From Clostridiaceae bacterium (GTDB lineage: Bacteria > Bacillota > Clostridia > TANB77 > CAG-508), in the NCBI GenBank assembly GCA_021771025.1, contig JAETPW010000003.1:72279-136278 (forward strand): DNA of 64,000 bases, given 5' to 3'. A program made the position numbers and the translations under genes. Under the pieces are notes generated by a model, which saw nothing but the letters and a program-made list of their open reading frames with translations, was not told where the DNA came from and ran no database searches. Shown here one piece after another: positions 17,812 through 26,547 of this stretch (within the stretch, counting starts at the first letter, position 1; each line of letters starts with the position of its first letter).

Positions 17812-18612
17812 ATGACTAAACGAGAATTATTAGAAGACTACCGAAGACCAGAAGACAAAATAAAATTAGCAGAAATATTAGACAAACTAGAATTAGCCAC
17901 AAAAACAAACCAAATACAAGTTACGGATTTTTTAGATATGTACCAAATTTCCTTAGTTAAAAACTTCCTAAAGAAAGCACAGATCACAAATTATGAAATG
18001 GAAGGAGGAGTAGAAGAGGCAGAAAGAAAAGTAGTAGTAGCTACTCCAGAAGGAAAGGAAGATGACCAAAACACAAAAATAGCAGAAAAGTTAAAAGCCA
18101 TTCGCATTACTTTACCATCAGAAGAAATAGGAAACTATAGCCATCGCAATTACTTAGGAGGAATCGTCAAACTAGGAATGAAACGAGAAAAAGTAGGAGA
18201 CATCTTAGTAAGAGAAGAAGGGGCAGATATCATCGTAAAAGCAGAAACAGCGGAAATGTTAAAACAAGAACTAGGAACTCTTACTAGATTTGAAAAAGCA
18301 AAAATAGAACTAATTGAAATCACAGAAATCAAAAAGCCAGAAATAAAAACAGAAGAAATTAAGATAATTGTCCCATCATTACGTTTAGACAATATCGTAT
18401 CAGATTTAGCCAGAACATCAAGAAGTAAAGCAGTACAAATTATTAATCAAGAACGTGTATTTATTAACGGGCAAAATGAAACTAAAGTAGCGAAAACAGT
18501 CAAAATAGGCGATGTAATCACCATTAGAGGAAAAGGTAGATTTACAGTAAAAGGAGTTACCGGAACCACGAGGAGTGGAAGAAGTGTGCTATTAATTGAG
18601 AAATTTAACTAG
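17812..18612 (+). CDS. ylmH: YlmH-type S4-domain RNA-binding protein
   Basis: The YlmH family binds ribosomal RNA; recent work links it to rescue of stalled ribosome complexes, and in Bacillus it sits in the division gene cluster. The 266-residue protein has the usual N-terminal domain (VTDFLDMYQISLVKNFLKK, then RNYLGGIVKLGMKREKVGDI). A C-terminal S4 domain follows at about 190-260 (LRLDNIVSDLARTSRSKAVQ, FINGQNETKVAKTVKIGD). Here it follows dxs rather than sepF/divIVA, so its usual neighbours are missing. ATG follows AAGGAAAAAG. Confidence 0.88.
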   Translation: MTKRELLEDYRRPEDKIKLAEILDKLELATKTNQIQVTDFLDMYQISLVKNFLKKAQITNYEMEGGVEEAERKVVVATPEGKEDDQNTKIAEKLKAIRITLPSEEIGNYSHRNYLGGIVKLGMKREKVGDILVREEGADIIVKAETAEMLKQELGTLTRFEKAKIELIEITEIKKPEIKTEEIKIIVPSLRLDNIVSDLARTSRSKAVQIINQERVFINGQNETKVAKTVKIGDVITIRGKGRFTVKGVTGTTRSGRSVLLIEKFN

Positions 18613-18725
18613 TGTCCAATTGACAAAAAATTGTAAACTCAATTACTCGAGCATAAAAGAAAAAGAGGAAAATATTAGTAGATACAATCGACTAATGTAT
18701 TCCTCTTTCCATTTAATTTCTTATT

Positions 18726-19339
18726 TTAACTTAGCTTTTGAAAAGTTCCCGTACGTTTCATTTTATCCAATTCAATTTCTGCTTTTTTAACAAAAAAATT
18801 ACTCGTATCAATAGGAAGATGTAACTCAAGCAGTTTTTTCTTTAACATGTTAATGATTCTATATCGGGATTTTCACTAACTACTTCAATTTCCATAAGAG
18901 TATCTCCATTTTGAATATCTTTAATGGCTAATTCTAAACCATCTTTACCATATATAATATCCTTTTCTGCTATACTCATTATTGTTTTATATCCGATAGC
19001 CTCAAATAAATCAATTGCATCATTGATATGAAAAATATCACAATCAATGATTTTTTGATTTACTATATCACCATTCGGATCAAATTTTTTTATTTTAAAG
19101 GTTATTCTGTTATCGATATTCTTTTTGAACTCACTATCTATAGTTCTTAGTAATACAGCCTTTGATAATATTTCTCTACTAGACATAGTCATAATATCTA
19201 TATTGTTAGGAACCATAAAAATATCCTGCAAAGAATAGTTATCTACGATGATAAATCCTTTTGCTTTTAAAAGTTGAATGAATTTGTTTTTATCACATAA
19301 AAGTTTAACTGTTATTTCATGTACTGTTTTGATACTCAT
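18726..19339 (-). pseudogene. CYTH-domain protein, frameshifted near the C-terminus
   Basis: CYTH proteins (class IV adenylate cyclase / thiamine triphosphatase fold) bind triphosphates inside a beta barrel. The main frame (19339 down to 18842) shows HEITVKLL, LQDIFMV, RITFKIKKFDPNGD, LFEAIGYK and TLMEIEVVSENPDIESL. It then hits a stop. A second frame (ATG at 18848 down to 18726) continues as MLKKKLLELHLPIDTSNFF and ELDKM, which is how CYTH proteins end. One base change at about 18845-18850 would join them into about 204 residues. The gene is 14 bases after the 19764-19354 gene and probably in one operon. Confidence 0.7.
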
Positions 19340-19353
19340 AAGTAAATTCCTTC

Positions 19354-19764
19354 CTATTTAATTAAATCAAGATTTTCATTGATGACGATTGGAGCAAACC
19401 CTTGAATTTCATCATATAACATTCCCTCAGGGATGGGATGATATAAATAGATTTTTTTATGATTAACAAAAGCCTCATATAGTTCAAGAAATGTTGCTCC
19501 ACCAATATAATTAGGGATTCCTTTTTTCTCGAAATTTAAGGTTAATACAGCATCCATTTTCTTTATGGTATCAGCAGACTGTTTAAACATTCTAGCTTTA
19601 AATTCGGAATGTTCTTTTTCCCCTAAATCCCAACTTTCTTGTTCTGCCTCTGGATGGTAATAGGAATTTGGTAAAGAAATTTCGTGTCCTTCTTTTTCTA
19701 GTTTTTCTTTGATTGGTGCAATATCTTTGTAAAAGGCTTTACTACAGATAATTAAAATTTTCAT
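19354..19764 (-). CDS. Nucleoside 2-deoxyribosyltransferase-like protein
   Basis: A 136-residue single-domain protein. The first strand KILIICSKAFY, the central MDAVLTLNFEKKGIPNYIGG and the following TFLELYEAFVNHKKIYLYHPIP fit the family of short proteins with a nucleoside deoxyribosyltransferase-like Rossmann fold often found beside CYTH genes. The catalytic role is unproven. ATG 19764 follows GAGGAGG. It is the first gene of a likely two-gene operon with the CYTH gene. Confidence 0.6.
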   Translation of the reverse strand: MKILIICSKAFYKDIAPIKEKLEKEGHEISLPNSYYHPEAEQESWDLGEKEHSEFKARMFKQSADTIKKMDAVLTLNFEKKGIPNYIGGATFLELYEAFVNHKKIYLYHPIPEGMLYDEIQGFAPIVINENLDLIK

Positions 19765-19813
19765 GATATTTCCTCCTCACTTTTAATCATATAATAAAAT
19801 AAAAAATAAATGT

Positions 19814-19996
19814 TTATTCTTGATTACGTTCTTCTAATTGTTGCTCTAAAAAGCTTGATAATTCTTTTTGTGGCTCATACATAGAATAATGAGAATTAGC
19901 TAAATTTTTCATATTAAAAAATAGAATTGTCATAGTGATTAAGGCAATGGTAAGTAAAACAACAAGAACTAATAAAATTTTACTTAATTTATTCAT
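19814..19996 (-). CDS. Small single-pass membrane protein, 60 aa
   Basis: One membrane helix (KILLVLVVLLTIALITMTILFF) near the N-terminus, then about 30 polar residues ending ELSSFLEQQLEERNQE. ATG at 19996 is preferred over the in-frame ATG nine bases upstream because AAGGAGGTGAT, a near-perfect ribosome site, lies at the right distance. Function unknown. It is followed by the deoxyribosyltransferase-like gene on the same strand. Confidence 0.65.
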   Translation of the reverse strand: MNKLSKILLVLVVLLTIALITMTILFFNMKNLANSHYSMYEPQKELSSFLEQQLEERNQE

Positions 19997-20158
19997 GATT
20001 ATCACCTCCTTTTTTCAAATAATAAGGTATACTAAAATAAAAATCAACATATGGTAGGTAAAAGTAGAAAAATAAAATCCATCTACACTAATAGTACAAA
20101 CTATGATAAATGATAATCGGGAAGAGTACCATTGAAAACGAGTTTCATTTTAATAACA

Positions 20159-21307
20159 CTAGGTAAATTTTAAATCCATCAAAATAGCATTTTGATTTTC
20201 CCCATAATAATTTTTACGAACTGATACCGGAACAAACTGAAATTTCTGATACAAAGCAGTAGCAGAAACATTATTTTCATTGACTTCTAACAAAACAGCA
20301 GAGAGCCTATTTTCTTTTGCCCAGTCAATTACTTTTTGCAAAAGAAGAGAAGCAACCCCTTGCCTACGAAAACTGTGTTTCACCACAATATTCATCAGTT
20401 CTGCATGATCAGCAATTTTTTTCACTCCAGCAAATCCTATGATTTCATCTTCTAAAGTAGCTTTCCAAAAATAAGAAAGATCAGAATGTAGTTCAGACTG
20501 TAAAATAGAATTTGTCCAAAAATCATCAAAATCAGAAGACAAAATAGGTTCAATTTGTTTCTCATCTTCATCTGTCATCAAGGAAACACAAAACTCTTTA
20601 GTTTCAAGTTGCCTTTGGGCTTGCGGTTTTTTCAAATACAAAGGAAGAAGAGGAGGAAGAGGTTCATTAGAGTTTTGAGCCTTTTGGTATACATGAAGAC
20701 CAGCTAAAGCAAGAGCGTTAATGGACAGATCACATTGTGCAGAAGAAGCAAAATGAGCATCAGGGAAAAAACGAATAATTTCTTCCTGATAGCGAATTGC
20801 CCCATCTCCAACAAAGTAAAAGGAGTGATCTTGATACTTTGATTTCCAAGACGCCAATAAAGATAAAATATCATCTGTTTGAGGAAGTTCTAAAGGTTCA
20901 TAATCTCCATTTTTTTTTTCAAAAATAGCACCATACACATTATTGTGATTCGCATCAAGTAAACTCACAACAAAACCAGAACTCTGTGATCCATAAGCTA
21001 AACAAGTCAAAGAATCAACCCCAACTGCCGGAATTCCTTGAGAATCAGCAAAAGCCTTAAGAGTAGCCACACCAATACGAATTCCCGTAAAAGAACCTGG
21101 ACCAATATCACCAACCAATAAATCAATATCAGATAAAGATAATTGATGACGATCCATTAACTCCTGAATAGCTGGCATAAGAGTTTCCGAATGAGTAAGT
21201 CCATTATCTTGAATAATCCAATCAATCAAATGATTTTCATGTAGCGTATTTTCCCATAAACAACAACTGCATAAACGGCTAGCAGTATCGATACATAACA
21301 ATTTCAT
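20159..21307 (-). CDS. tsaB: TsaB-RimI fusion: t6A synthesis subunit joined to protein N-acetyltransferase
   Basis: Residues about 1-230 are TsaB, an ASKHA-fold partner of TsaD in making threonylcarbamoyl adenosine at tRNA position 37 (KLLCIDTASRLCSCCL, then VGDIGPGSFTGIRIG and AVGVDSLTCLAYG). Residues about 240-382 are a GNAT acetyltransferase of the RimI type (ELMNIVVKHSFRRQGVASLL, LEVNENNVSATALYQKFQF), which acetylates the N-terminus of ribosomal protein S18. The two are separate neighbouring genes in most bacteria; here they read as one frame of 382 residues. The start overlaps the tsaE stop by four bases. Confidence 0.92.
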   Translation of the reverse strand: MKLLCIDTASRLCSCCLWENTLHENHLIDWIIQDNGLTHSETLMPAIQELMDRHQLSLSDIDLLVGDIGPGSFTGIRIGVATLKAFADSQGIPAVGVDSLTCLAYGSQSSGFVVSLLDANHNNVYGAIFEKKNGDYEPLELPQTDDILSLLASWKSKYQDHSFYFVGDGAIRYQEEIIRFFPDAHFASSAQCDLSINALALAGLHVYQKAQNSNEPLPPLLPLYLKKPQAQRQLETKEFCVSLMTDEDEKQIEPILSSDFDDFWTNSILQSELHSDLSYFWKATLEDEIIGFAGVKKIADHAELMNIVVKHSFRRQGVASLLLQKVIDWAKENRLSAVLLEVNENNVSATALYQKFQFVPVSVRKNYYGENQNAILMDLKFT

Positions 21308-21789
21308 TTCATATCCTCCTTTTTAAGAAATGGCAAACAAGATAATAGAGTTTCATAATGTTTACCATGAGCGGTAAACGTAAGCATACGATCAGAATCT
21401 TCATAAGAACGAGAAAAAGAAATTTGCAAATAATCAGAAGGCAAAACATCTAAAATTTGCTCACCCCACTCAATCAAACAAATACCACGATTTAAATACT
21501 CTTCTCCTCCCATTTCAGAAAATTCAGAAGAATCAGTCAAGCGATAAACATCAAAATGAAAAATAGGTCCTTGTGACGAATCATATTCGTTAACAATGGT
21601 AAACGTAGGACTAGAAATCTCCTCTTCTAGATGAAAAAAAGTCAAAATTCCTTCTGTCAGTTTTGTTTTGCCAGAACCTAGGTCTCCTGTTAATATTACT
21701 AAATCCCCCTTTTGTAAAAAAGAAGCAATAGAATTAGCTAATTGTTTGGTGTCTTCTTCAGAATGAGATAAATAAGAATAAGTGCTCAT
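21304..21789 (-). CDS. tsaE: tRNA t6A biosynthesis ATPase TsaE
   Basis: ATPase that drives the TsaB-TsaD complex in threonylcarbamoyl adenosine synthesis. Walker A ILTGDLGSGKTKLTEGI at residues about 33-49, SSPTFTIVNEY and FHFDVYRL for the B region, and LIEWGEQI. At 161 residues it is full length. ATG 21789 follows AAAGAGAGG. Divergent from mreB across the repeat at 21845. Confidence 0.93.
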   Translation of the reverse strand: MSTYSYLSHSEEDTKQLANSIASFLQKGDLVILTGDLGSGKTKLTEGILTFFHLEEEISSPTFTIVNEYDSSQGPIFHFDVYRLTDSSEFSEMGGEEYLNRGICLIEWGEQILDVLPSDYLQISFSRSYEDSDRMLTFTAHGKHYETLLSCLPFLKKEDMK

Positions 21790-21844
21790 TTTTTTTCCTC
21801 TCTTTTTTTACTATTTACGCTATTATAATACAAATTTAGAAAGA

Positions 21845-21900
21845 GGTCAAATCTGGGGACGGGGTAAAATTGGGTAATTTTACCTTTTTTGGGACAGGGT
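21845..21900. repeat. Family B intergenic hairpin, copy 2
   Basis: CTGGGGACGGGGTAAAATT, then GGGTAATTTTACC and GGGACAGGGT. Nearly the same as 8890-8946. Lies between the divergent tsaE and mreB genes, so here it is not a terminator. Confidence 0.75.
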
Positions 21901-22055
21901 GTAAAACCATTAACAATAAATTGAAAAAAATCCCCTAAACCTATTGATAAATTCCAACGCTTGTAATATAATTGAAATGAATTTGTAACAAAAGTGAAAC
22001 AGGAAAAGAAAAATAGATAAATCATCAAAAATCAAGAGTGGAAGGGAAGAAAAAA

Positions 22056-23057
22056 ATGTTTAAATTTGGATTTGGACAAGATGTAGGAATAGATTTAGGA
22101 ACAGCAACAGTCATTGTATATGTTAAAGGAAAAGGAATCGTACTACGAGAACCATCAGTAGTAGCAGTAGATAATAACACAGGGGAAGTACTAGCTGTTG
22201 GGGGAGAAGCTAGAAGAATGTTAGGAAGAACACCAGGAAATATCGTTGCCACAAGACCATTACGCGATGGCGTCATTTCTGACTACACCGTAACAGAAAA
22301 AATGCTAAAACACTTTATTAGTAAAGTATGTGGGAAATTTGTTTTTTCTCCTCGCATTATGATCTGTATACCTTCACAAGTAACTGAAGTAGAAAAAAAA
22401 GCTGTCATCGATGCAGCAACGCAAGCAGGAGCAAGAAGAGTTTATTTAATAGAAGAACCAATCGCAGCAGCAATAGGAGCAGGAATTGACATTGCCAAAC
22501 CTTGTGGAAATATGGTAGTTGATATAGGGGGAGGAACCACAGACATTGCGGTTATTTCACTAGGAGGATCAGTAGTTAGTACATCCATCAAAGTAGCAGG
22601 AGACAATTTCGATGAAGCCATCGTAAAATACATCAAGAAAAAGCACAATATCGCCATTGGAGAACGAACAGCAGAAGATCTAAAAGTAAACATTGGTTGT
22701 GTATACCCAAAAATTCAAGACGTAGACATGGAAATTAGAGGAAGAGACTTAATTACCGGACTACCTAAAACCGTTACCGTTCATTCAAGCGAAATGTTAG
22801 AAGCATTAATTGAACCAGCCATGATGATTGTAGACGCTGTACATAGCGTACTAGAGAAAACTCCACCAGAACTAGCAGCAGACATTAGTGATAAAGGAAT
22901 TTATATGACAGGTGGAGGATGTTTATTAGATGGATTAGATAAACTATTACAAGAAAAAACAGGAATTAACGTAATGATTGCCCAAGACACCGTATCTTGT
23001 GTAGCATTAGGAACAGGAAAAGCCTTAGAAAATTTAGACGTATTAGATCGAAAATAA
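22056..23057 (+). CDS. mreB: Rod-shape determining actin homologue MreB/Mbl
   Basis: Bacterial actin that guides the elongation machinery of cell-wall synthesis along the inner membrane face. Nucleotide-binding motifs: DVGIDLGTATVIVYVKGKG (phosphate 1), MVVDIGGGTTDIAVISLGG (phosphate 2), and GIYMTGGGCLLDGLD (adenosine). At 333 residues it is full length. ATG 22056 after GGAAGGG replaces an in-frame GTG 18 bases upstream. mreC and mreD are not next to it, which fits the stand-alone Mbl/MreBH-like paralogues of Firmicutes; which paralogue cannot be told. Confidence 0.95.
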   Translation: MFKFGFGQDVGIDLGTATVIVYVKGKGIVLREPSVVAVDNNTGEVLAVGGEARRMLGRTPGNIVATRPLRDGVISDYTVTEKMLKHFISKVCGKFVFSPRIMICIPSQVTEVEKKAVIDAATQAGARRVYLIEEPIAAAIGAGIDIAKPCGNMVVDIGGGTTDIAVISLGGSVVSTSIKVAGDNFDEAIVKYIKKKHNIAIGERTAEDLKVNIGCVYPKIQDVDMEIRGRDLITGLPKTVTVHSSEMLEALIEPAMMIVDAVHSVLEKTPPELAADISDKGIYMTGGGCLLDGLDKLLQEKTGINVMIAQDTVSCVALGTGKALENLDVLDRK

Positions 23058-23065
23058 TCGAGGTA

Positions 23066-23135
23066 GTGTCTAGTGGGGGACGAGTACGTTTTGAACAACA
23101 AATGTTCAAAACGTACCCGTCCCCTATTGGACACT
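23066..23135. repeat. Family A inverted pair forming a long hairpin after mreB
   Basis: Left arm 23066-23096 (GTGTCTAGTGGGGGACGAGT, then ACGTTTTGAAC) pairs with 23104-23134 (GTTCAAAACGTACCCGTCCC, then CTATTGGACAC) with only a few mismatches and a seven-base loop. It probably also ends the mreB transcript, although no T run follows. Confidence 0.85.
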
Positions 23136-23176
23136 GCACTGATGGAACATGAACTAAAACAGAGAAAGGAAGAACT

Positions 23177-24469
23177 ATGGCAAAAAAAGTAGCATTTATC
23201 ACACTAGGTTGTAAAGTAAACCAATACGAAACCAATGGTATGGCACAAAAAATGATAGAGCAGGGGTATACTTTAGTGGAACATCACGAAAAAGCAGAAA
23301 TCTACATCATCAACACCTGTACAGTTACCAATATGTCAGACCGTAAATCAAGACAAAGCCTCAGAAAAGTAAAAGAGCAAAATCCAGAGGCAATCGTAGT
23401 AGCAGTAGGATGTTATGCCCAAGTAGCAAAAGACGAACTAGAACAAATTCCAGAAATTGATTTAGTATTAGGAAATGATGAAAAAGCCAATATCACACAA
23501 TATATCGAAAAACTAATCAGCGAAAAATCAAGAGAAGACCATATCAATGATGTCATGAAAGACATAGAATTTACCGATTTTGGTGATATCACATTCACCG
23601 AAAAAACAAGAGCAGTCATTAAAATTCAAGACGGATGCGACCGATTTTGTTCTTACTGCATTATCCCGTATGCAAGAGGAAGAGTAAGAAGCAGAAAGCC
23701 AGAAAGCATTCTATCAGAAATTAAACAAATTGCCCAAAAAGGAATCAAAGAAGTAGTCATCACCGGAATTCACATAGCCTCTTATGGAAAAGACTTTGAA
23801 CCTAAACTTACCCTCATCGACCTATTAGAACAAATCGATTCCGTTCAGGGAATCGAAAGAATTCGTCTGGGATCAATAGAACCACTCATTATCACCGAAG
23901 AATTTTTAACAAAACTAAAACCACTAGACAAAATATGCCATCACTTTCACTTATCTTTACAAAGTGGATGTGATAATACCCTAAAACGAATGAATCGTCG
24001 TTATACCACAGAGCAGTTCAGAACCATCGTTCATCACTTAAGAAAATTTGATCCACAAGTCATCTTAACCACTGATATCATCGTAGGTTTTCCTGGAGAA
24101 ACAGAAGAGGAATTCAACATCACCAAACAATTTTTAACCGAAATCAACTTTTACAAAATGCACATCTTCAAATATTCTCCTCGAAAAGGAACAAAAGCTG
24201 CCCAAATGAAAGAACAAATTGACGGGAAAATAAAAGAAAAAAGAAGTAAAGAACTAATAGAACTATCCAATAAAAACCAATTAGCCTATCATCAAACCTA
24301 TTTAGGAAAACCAGTAGAAGTATTATGGGAAGAAGAGAATGAAGGATTTTTCCAAGGACACACCAAAAATTACCTACACATTAAAAGTGCAAAAAAAGAA
24401 CTAGCAGAAAATCAAATCGCATCAGTTGTATGTAGGCAAGCTAACATAGACTCCATAATTGCCCAATAA
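23177..24469 (+). CDS. mtaB: tRNA N6-threonylcarbamoyladenosine methylthiotransferase MtaB
   Basis: Radical-SAM enzyme that adds a methylthio group to t6A37 in ANN-decoding tRNAs, giving ms2t6A. Three cysteines in the N-terminal UPF0004 domain hold one iron-sulfur cluster (TLGCKVNQYETN, NTCTVTN, AVGCYAQVA); CDRFCSYCIIPYARG holds the radical-SAM cluster; a C-terminal TRAM-like part ends at residue 430. It acts downstream of the TsaE/TsaB system encoded 1.4 kb away. ATG follows GAAAGGAAG. Confidence 0.95.
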   Translation: MAKKVAFITLGCKVNQYETNGMAQKMIEQGYTLVEHHEKAEIYIINTCTVTNMSDRKSRQSLRKVKEQNPEAIVVAVGCYAQVAKDELEQIPEIDLVLGNDEKANITQYIEKLISEKSREDHINDVMKDIEFTDFGDITFTEKTRAVIKIQDGCDRFCSYCIIPYARGRVRSRKPESILSEIKQIAQKGIKEVVITGIHIASYGKDFEPKLTLIDLLEQIDSVQGIERIRLGSIEPLIITEEFLTKLKPLDKICHHFHLSLQSGCDNTLKRMNRRYTTEQFRTIVHHLRKFDPQVILTTDIIVGFPGETEEEFNITKQFLTEINFYKMHIFKYSPRKGTKAAQMKEQIDGKIKEKRSKELIELSNKNQLAYHQTYLGKPVEVLWEEENEGFFQGHTKNYLHIKSAKKELAENQIASVVCRQANIDSIIAQ

Positions 24470-24538
24470 AGGATAAAAATGTCATCATTTTGTCACATGG
24501 ATGTCACGAAAAAGTAATATACAATTTACAAAAATTAC

Positions 24539-24567
24539 TTGATTATTCTAGTAAATTATAGTATAAC
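24539..24567 (+). promoter_or_regulatory. Sigma-A type promoter
   Basis: TTGATT (24539-24544), 17-base spacer, TATAAC (24562-24567), 37 bases before the gene at 24605. Confidence 0.65.
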
Positions 24568-24604
24568 TAGAATAAATAAAGAAACCACAAAGGAGGAAAC
24601 AAAA

Positions 24605-24940
24605 ATGGCAGATTTAGGTGAAAATAAAGTTGCAGGGGTATTCGGAGGAATTGAATTCGGAAATGAAAATGGTCAAAACCAAGAAATAAACAATATAGAA
24701 AACGCAGGAACCATTAGAAACCAAGACTTACCTGTAAAAAGAGGATTTTGGTCTAAATTTAAAGCATTCTGGCTACAAGAAATAGATTGGAACAAAGAAA
24801 TTAAAGTAGAATTAACACCATATCAACAAAAAGTAGAAGACGAAGTAAACGAATTTTTACACCAAGAAATTACTTGGGGAAAAGTTCATGATTTCTTATT
24901 CCAAGAAGTTTCATTTGGAAAAAAGAAAGAACAAGCGTAA
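24605..24940 (+). CDS. Unknown 111-aa protein with a repeated FxxQEIxW motif
   Basis: Not recognised. After a low-complexity N-terminal half rich in N, G and E, the C-terminal half holds three copies of a short motif: FWLQEIDWNKE, FLHQEITWGKV and FLFQEVSFGKK. Each has an aromatic, two variable residues, Q-E-hydrophobic, one residue, an aromatic and a lysine. No signal peptide or membrane helix. ATG 24605 follows AAAGGAGG and the gene has its own promoter and a terminator at 25007, so it is a well-formed single-gene unit and probably well expressed. Confidence 0.75.
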   Translation: MADLGENKVAGVFGGIEFGNENGQNQEINNIENAGTIRNQDLPVKRGFWSKFKAFWLQEIDWNKEIKVELTPYQQKVEDEVNEFLHQEITWGKVHDFLFQEVSFGKKKEQA

Positions 24941-24950
24941 TGTTGCCCGA

Positions 24951-25121
24951 TTTTGGAGACAAGTACGTTTTGGACATTCAATTGTAAATTTTTAATGAAT
25001 TAAATAAAAGGTATAGCTATCTTTATCAGAGTATGCTATACTTTTTTCAATTGGAGAAAATAAAAAACAAAAAGTAAAGGAAATGTCCAATGTCCAAAAT
25101 GTACCCATCTCCAATTGGACA
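24951..25121. repeat. Family A inverted pair around a terminator
   Basis: Left arm 24951-24976 (GGAGACAAGTACGTTTTGGACA) and right arm 25091-25121 (TGTCCAAAATGTACCC, then ATCTCCAATTGGACA) are reverse complements with some mismatches. The 114 bases between them hold the terminator at 25007. The right arm runs into the radA ribosome site. Confidence 0.75.
25007..25047 (+). terminator. Intrinsic terminator
   Basis: AAAAGGTATAGC pairs with GCTATACTTTT (one wobble), followed by T to 25047. Ends the transcript of the 24605 gene. Confidence 0.8.
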
Positions 25122-25146
25122 CCTAAAGGACAAAAGGAGGCAAACA

Positions 25147-26511
25147 TTGGCTAAAAGCAAAACCGTTTTTGTCTGTAATGAATGTGGAAACGAATCCTCA
25201 AAATGGCTAGGAAAGTGTCCAGCGTGCAATAGTTGGAACAGCTTTTTTGAGCAAAAAATAGTCGAATCCAAAAATAGTTCACTAAAATCTGCAGACGCAA
25301 AACGAAACACACCCAAAGAATTAAATGAATGTGAAGCAAAAGAAACTATGCGAACCTTAACCGGATTCGGAGAACTAGACCGCGTTCTAGGAGGAGGTTT
25401 AGTCAAAGGTTCTTTAGTTTTATTAGGAGGAGAACCGGGAATAGGAAAATCCACCCTGATTTTACAAATTTGTGACAAAGTAAAAGGAGAAGGCAAAGTT
25501 CTTTATGTATCAGGAGAAGAATCAGCAGAACAAATCAAACTAAGAGCAGACCGTCTAGGCATAAAAAATGAAGATATTCTCTTTTTAGGGGAAACAGATA
25601 TTGACATCGTAAACCAAGCCATCATTGACCTAAACCCAAAGCTAGTTATCATCGACTCCATTCAAACCATGTATTCTGAAGAACTAACAGCAGCGGCAGG
25701 AAGTGTGAGCCAAGTAAGAGAAATCACTTCTCAAGTTATGCGTATCTGTAAATCCAGAAATATTACGACCATCATCATCGGTCATGTGACAAAAGAAGGA
25801 AACATAGCTGGGCCAAGAGTGTTAGAACATATGGTAGATACGGTACTTTACTTAGAAGGAGAGCGCTATTTTTCTTACCGTATATTAAGAGGCGTGAAAA
25901 ACCGTTTTGGCTCAACGAATGAAATTGGAATGTTTGAAATGAGAGAAGAAGGAATGTGCGAAATTCTAAATCCATCAGATGTATTAATTTCAGAAAGAGA
26001 AGATAATCCAGCCGGATCTTGCATCGTTTCCTGTATGGAAGGGACAAGACCAATTTTAGTAGAACTGCAAGCCCTAACTACGCAAAGCGTATTTGGTTTT
26101 CCCAAACGAACAGCCAATGGAATTGACTTTAACCGCTTATCCTTACTCATTGCGGTTATTGAAAAAAGAGCAGGAGTCATGCTTGGTTCACAAGATGTTT
26201 ACTTAAATGTAGTAGGAGGCCTAAGAATTAGTGAACCATCGATTGACTTAGGAATTTTACTGGCCACAGCCTCTAGTTTTAAAAATGTAGCTATCCCCAA
26301 AGACATGGTCATCATGGGAGAAGTAGGACTAACCGGAGAAGTAAGAAGAATTAATCTCATGGAAAAAAGATTAAAAGAAGCCGAAAAATTAGGGTTCAAA
26401 ACTTGTCTAATTCCAGAAAGTAACAAAAAAGTCTTGAAAGATGAGTTTAAATTAGATATAATAGGCGTTAGAAATGTCTATGAAGCCATGAAAAAGATTG
26501 GGCTAAAATAA
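25147..26511 (+). CDS. radA: DNA repair protein RadA (Sms)
   Basis: Helicase that extends recombination intermediates, a partner of RecA. N-terminal zinc finger FVCNECGNESSKWLGKCPAC; Walker A LGGEPGIGKSTLILQ; the RadA-specific RGVKNRFGSTNEIGMFEM; and a C-terminal Lon-like domain. At 454 residues it is full length. TTG 25147 is chosen because AAAAGGAGG precedes it and the next residues AKSKTVFVCNEC are where RadA proteins begin; the upstream ATG at 25090 would read through a repeat. disA follows 36 bases later, the usual arrangement. Confidence 0.96.
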   Translation: MAKSKTVFVCNECGNESSKWLGKCPACNSWNSFFEQKIVESKNSSLKSADAKRNTPKELNECEAKETMRTLTGFGELDRVLGGGLVKGSLVLLGGEPGIGKSTLILQICDKVKGEGKVLYVSGEESAEQIKLRADRLGIKNEDILFLGETDIDIVNQAIIDLNPKLVIIDSIQTMYSEELTAAAGSVSQVREITSQVMRICKSRNITTIIIGHVTKEGNIAGPRVLEHMVDTVLYLEGERYFSYRILRGVKNRFGSTNEIGMFEMREEGMCEILNPSDVLISEREDNPAGSCIVSCMEGTRPILVELQALTTQSVFGFPKRTANGIDFNRLSLLIAVIEKRAGVMLGSQDVYLNVVGGLRISEPSIDLGILLATASSFKNVAIPKDMVIMGEVGLTGEVRRINLMEKRLKEAEKLGFKTCLIPESNKKVLKDEFKLDIIGVRNVYEAMKKIGLK

Positions 26512-26547
26512 AAGCGCCAGAAAGCAAAGGCAAAAGGGGGAATCTAT

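Noticed and set aside
18596-18790. 64-codon + strand frame after ylmH
   Set aside because: It overlaps the - strand CYTH C-terminus and has no ribosome site or protein-like pattern.
18726-19339. Programmed frameshift in the CYTH gene
   Set aside because: No slippery heptamer with a following stem-loop or internal ribosome-like site at the junction; decay or error is simpler.
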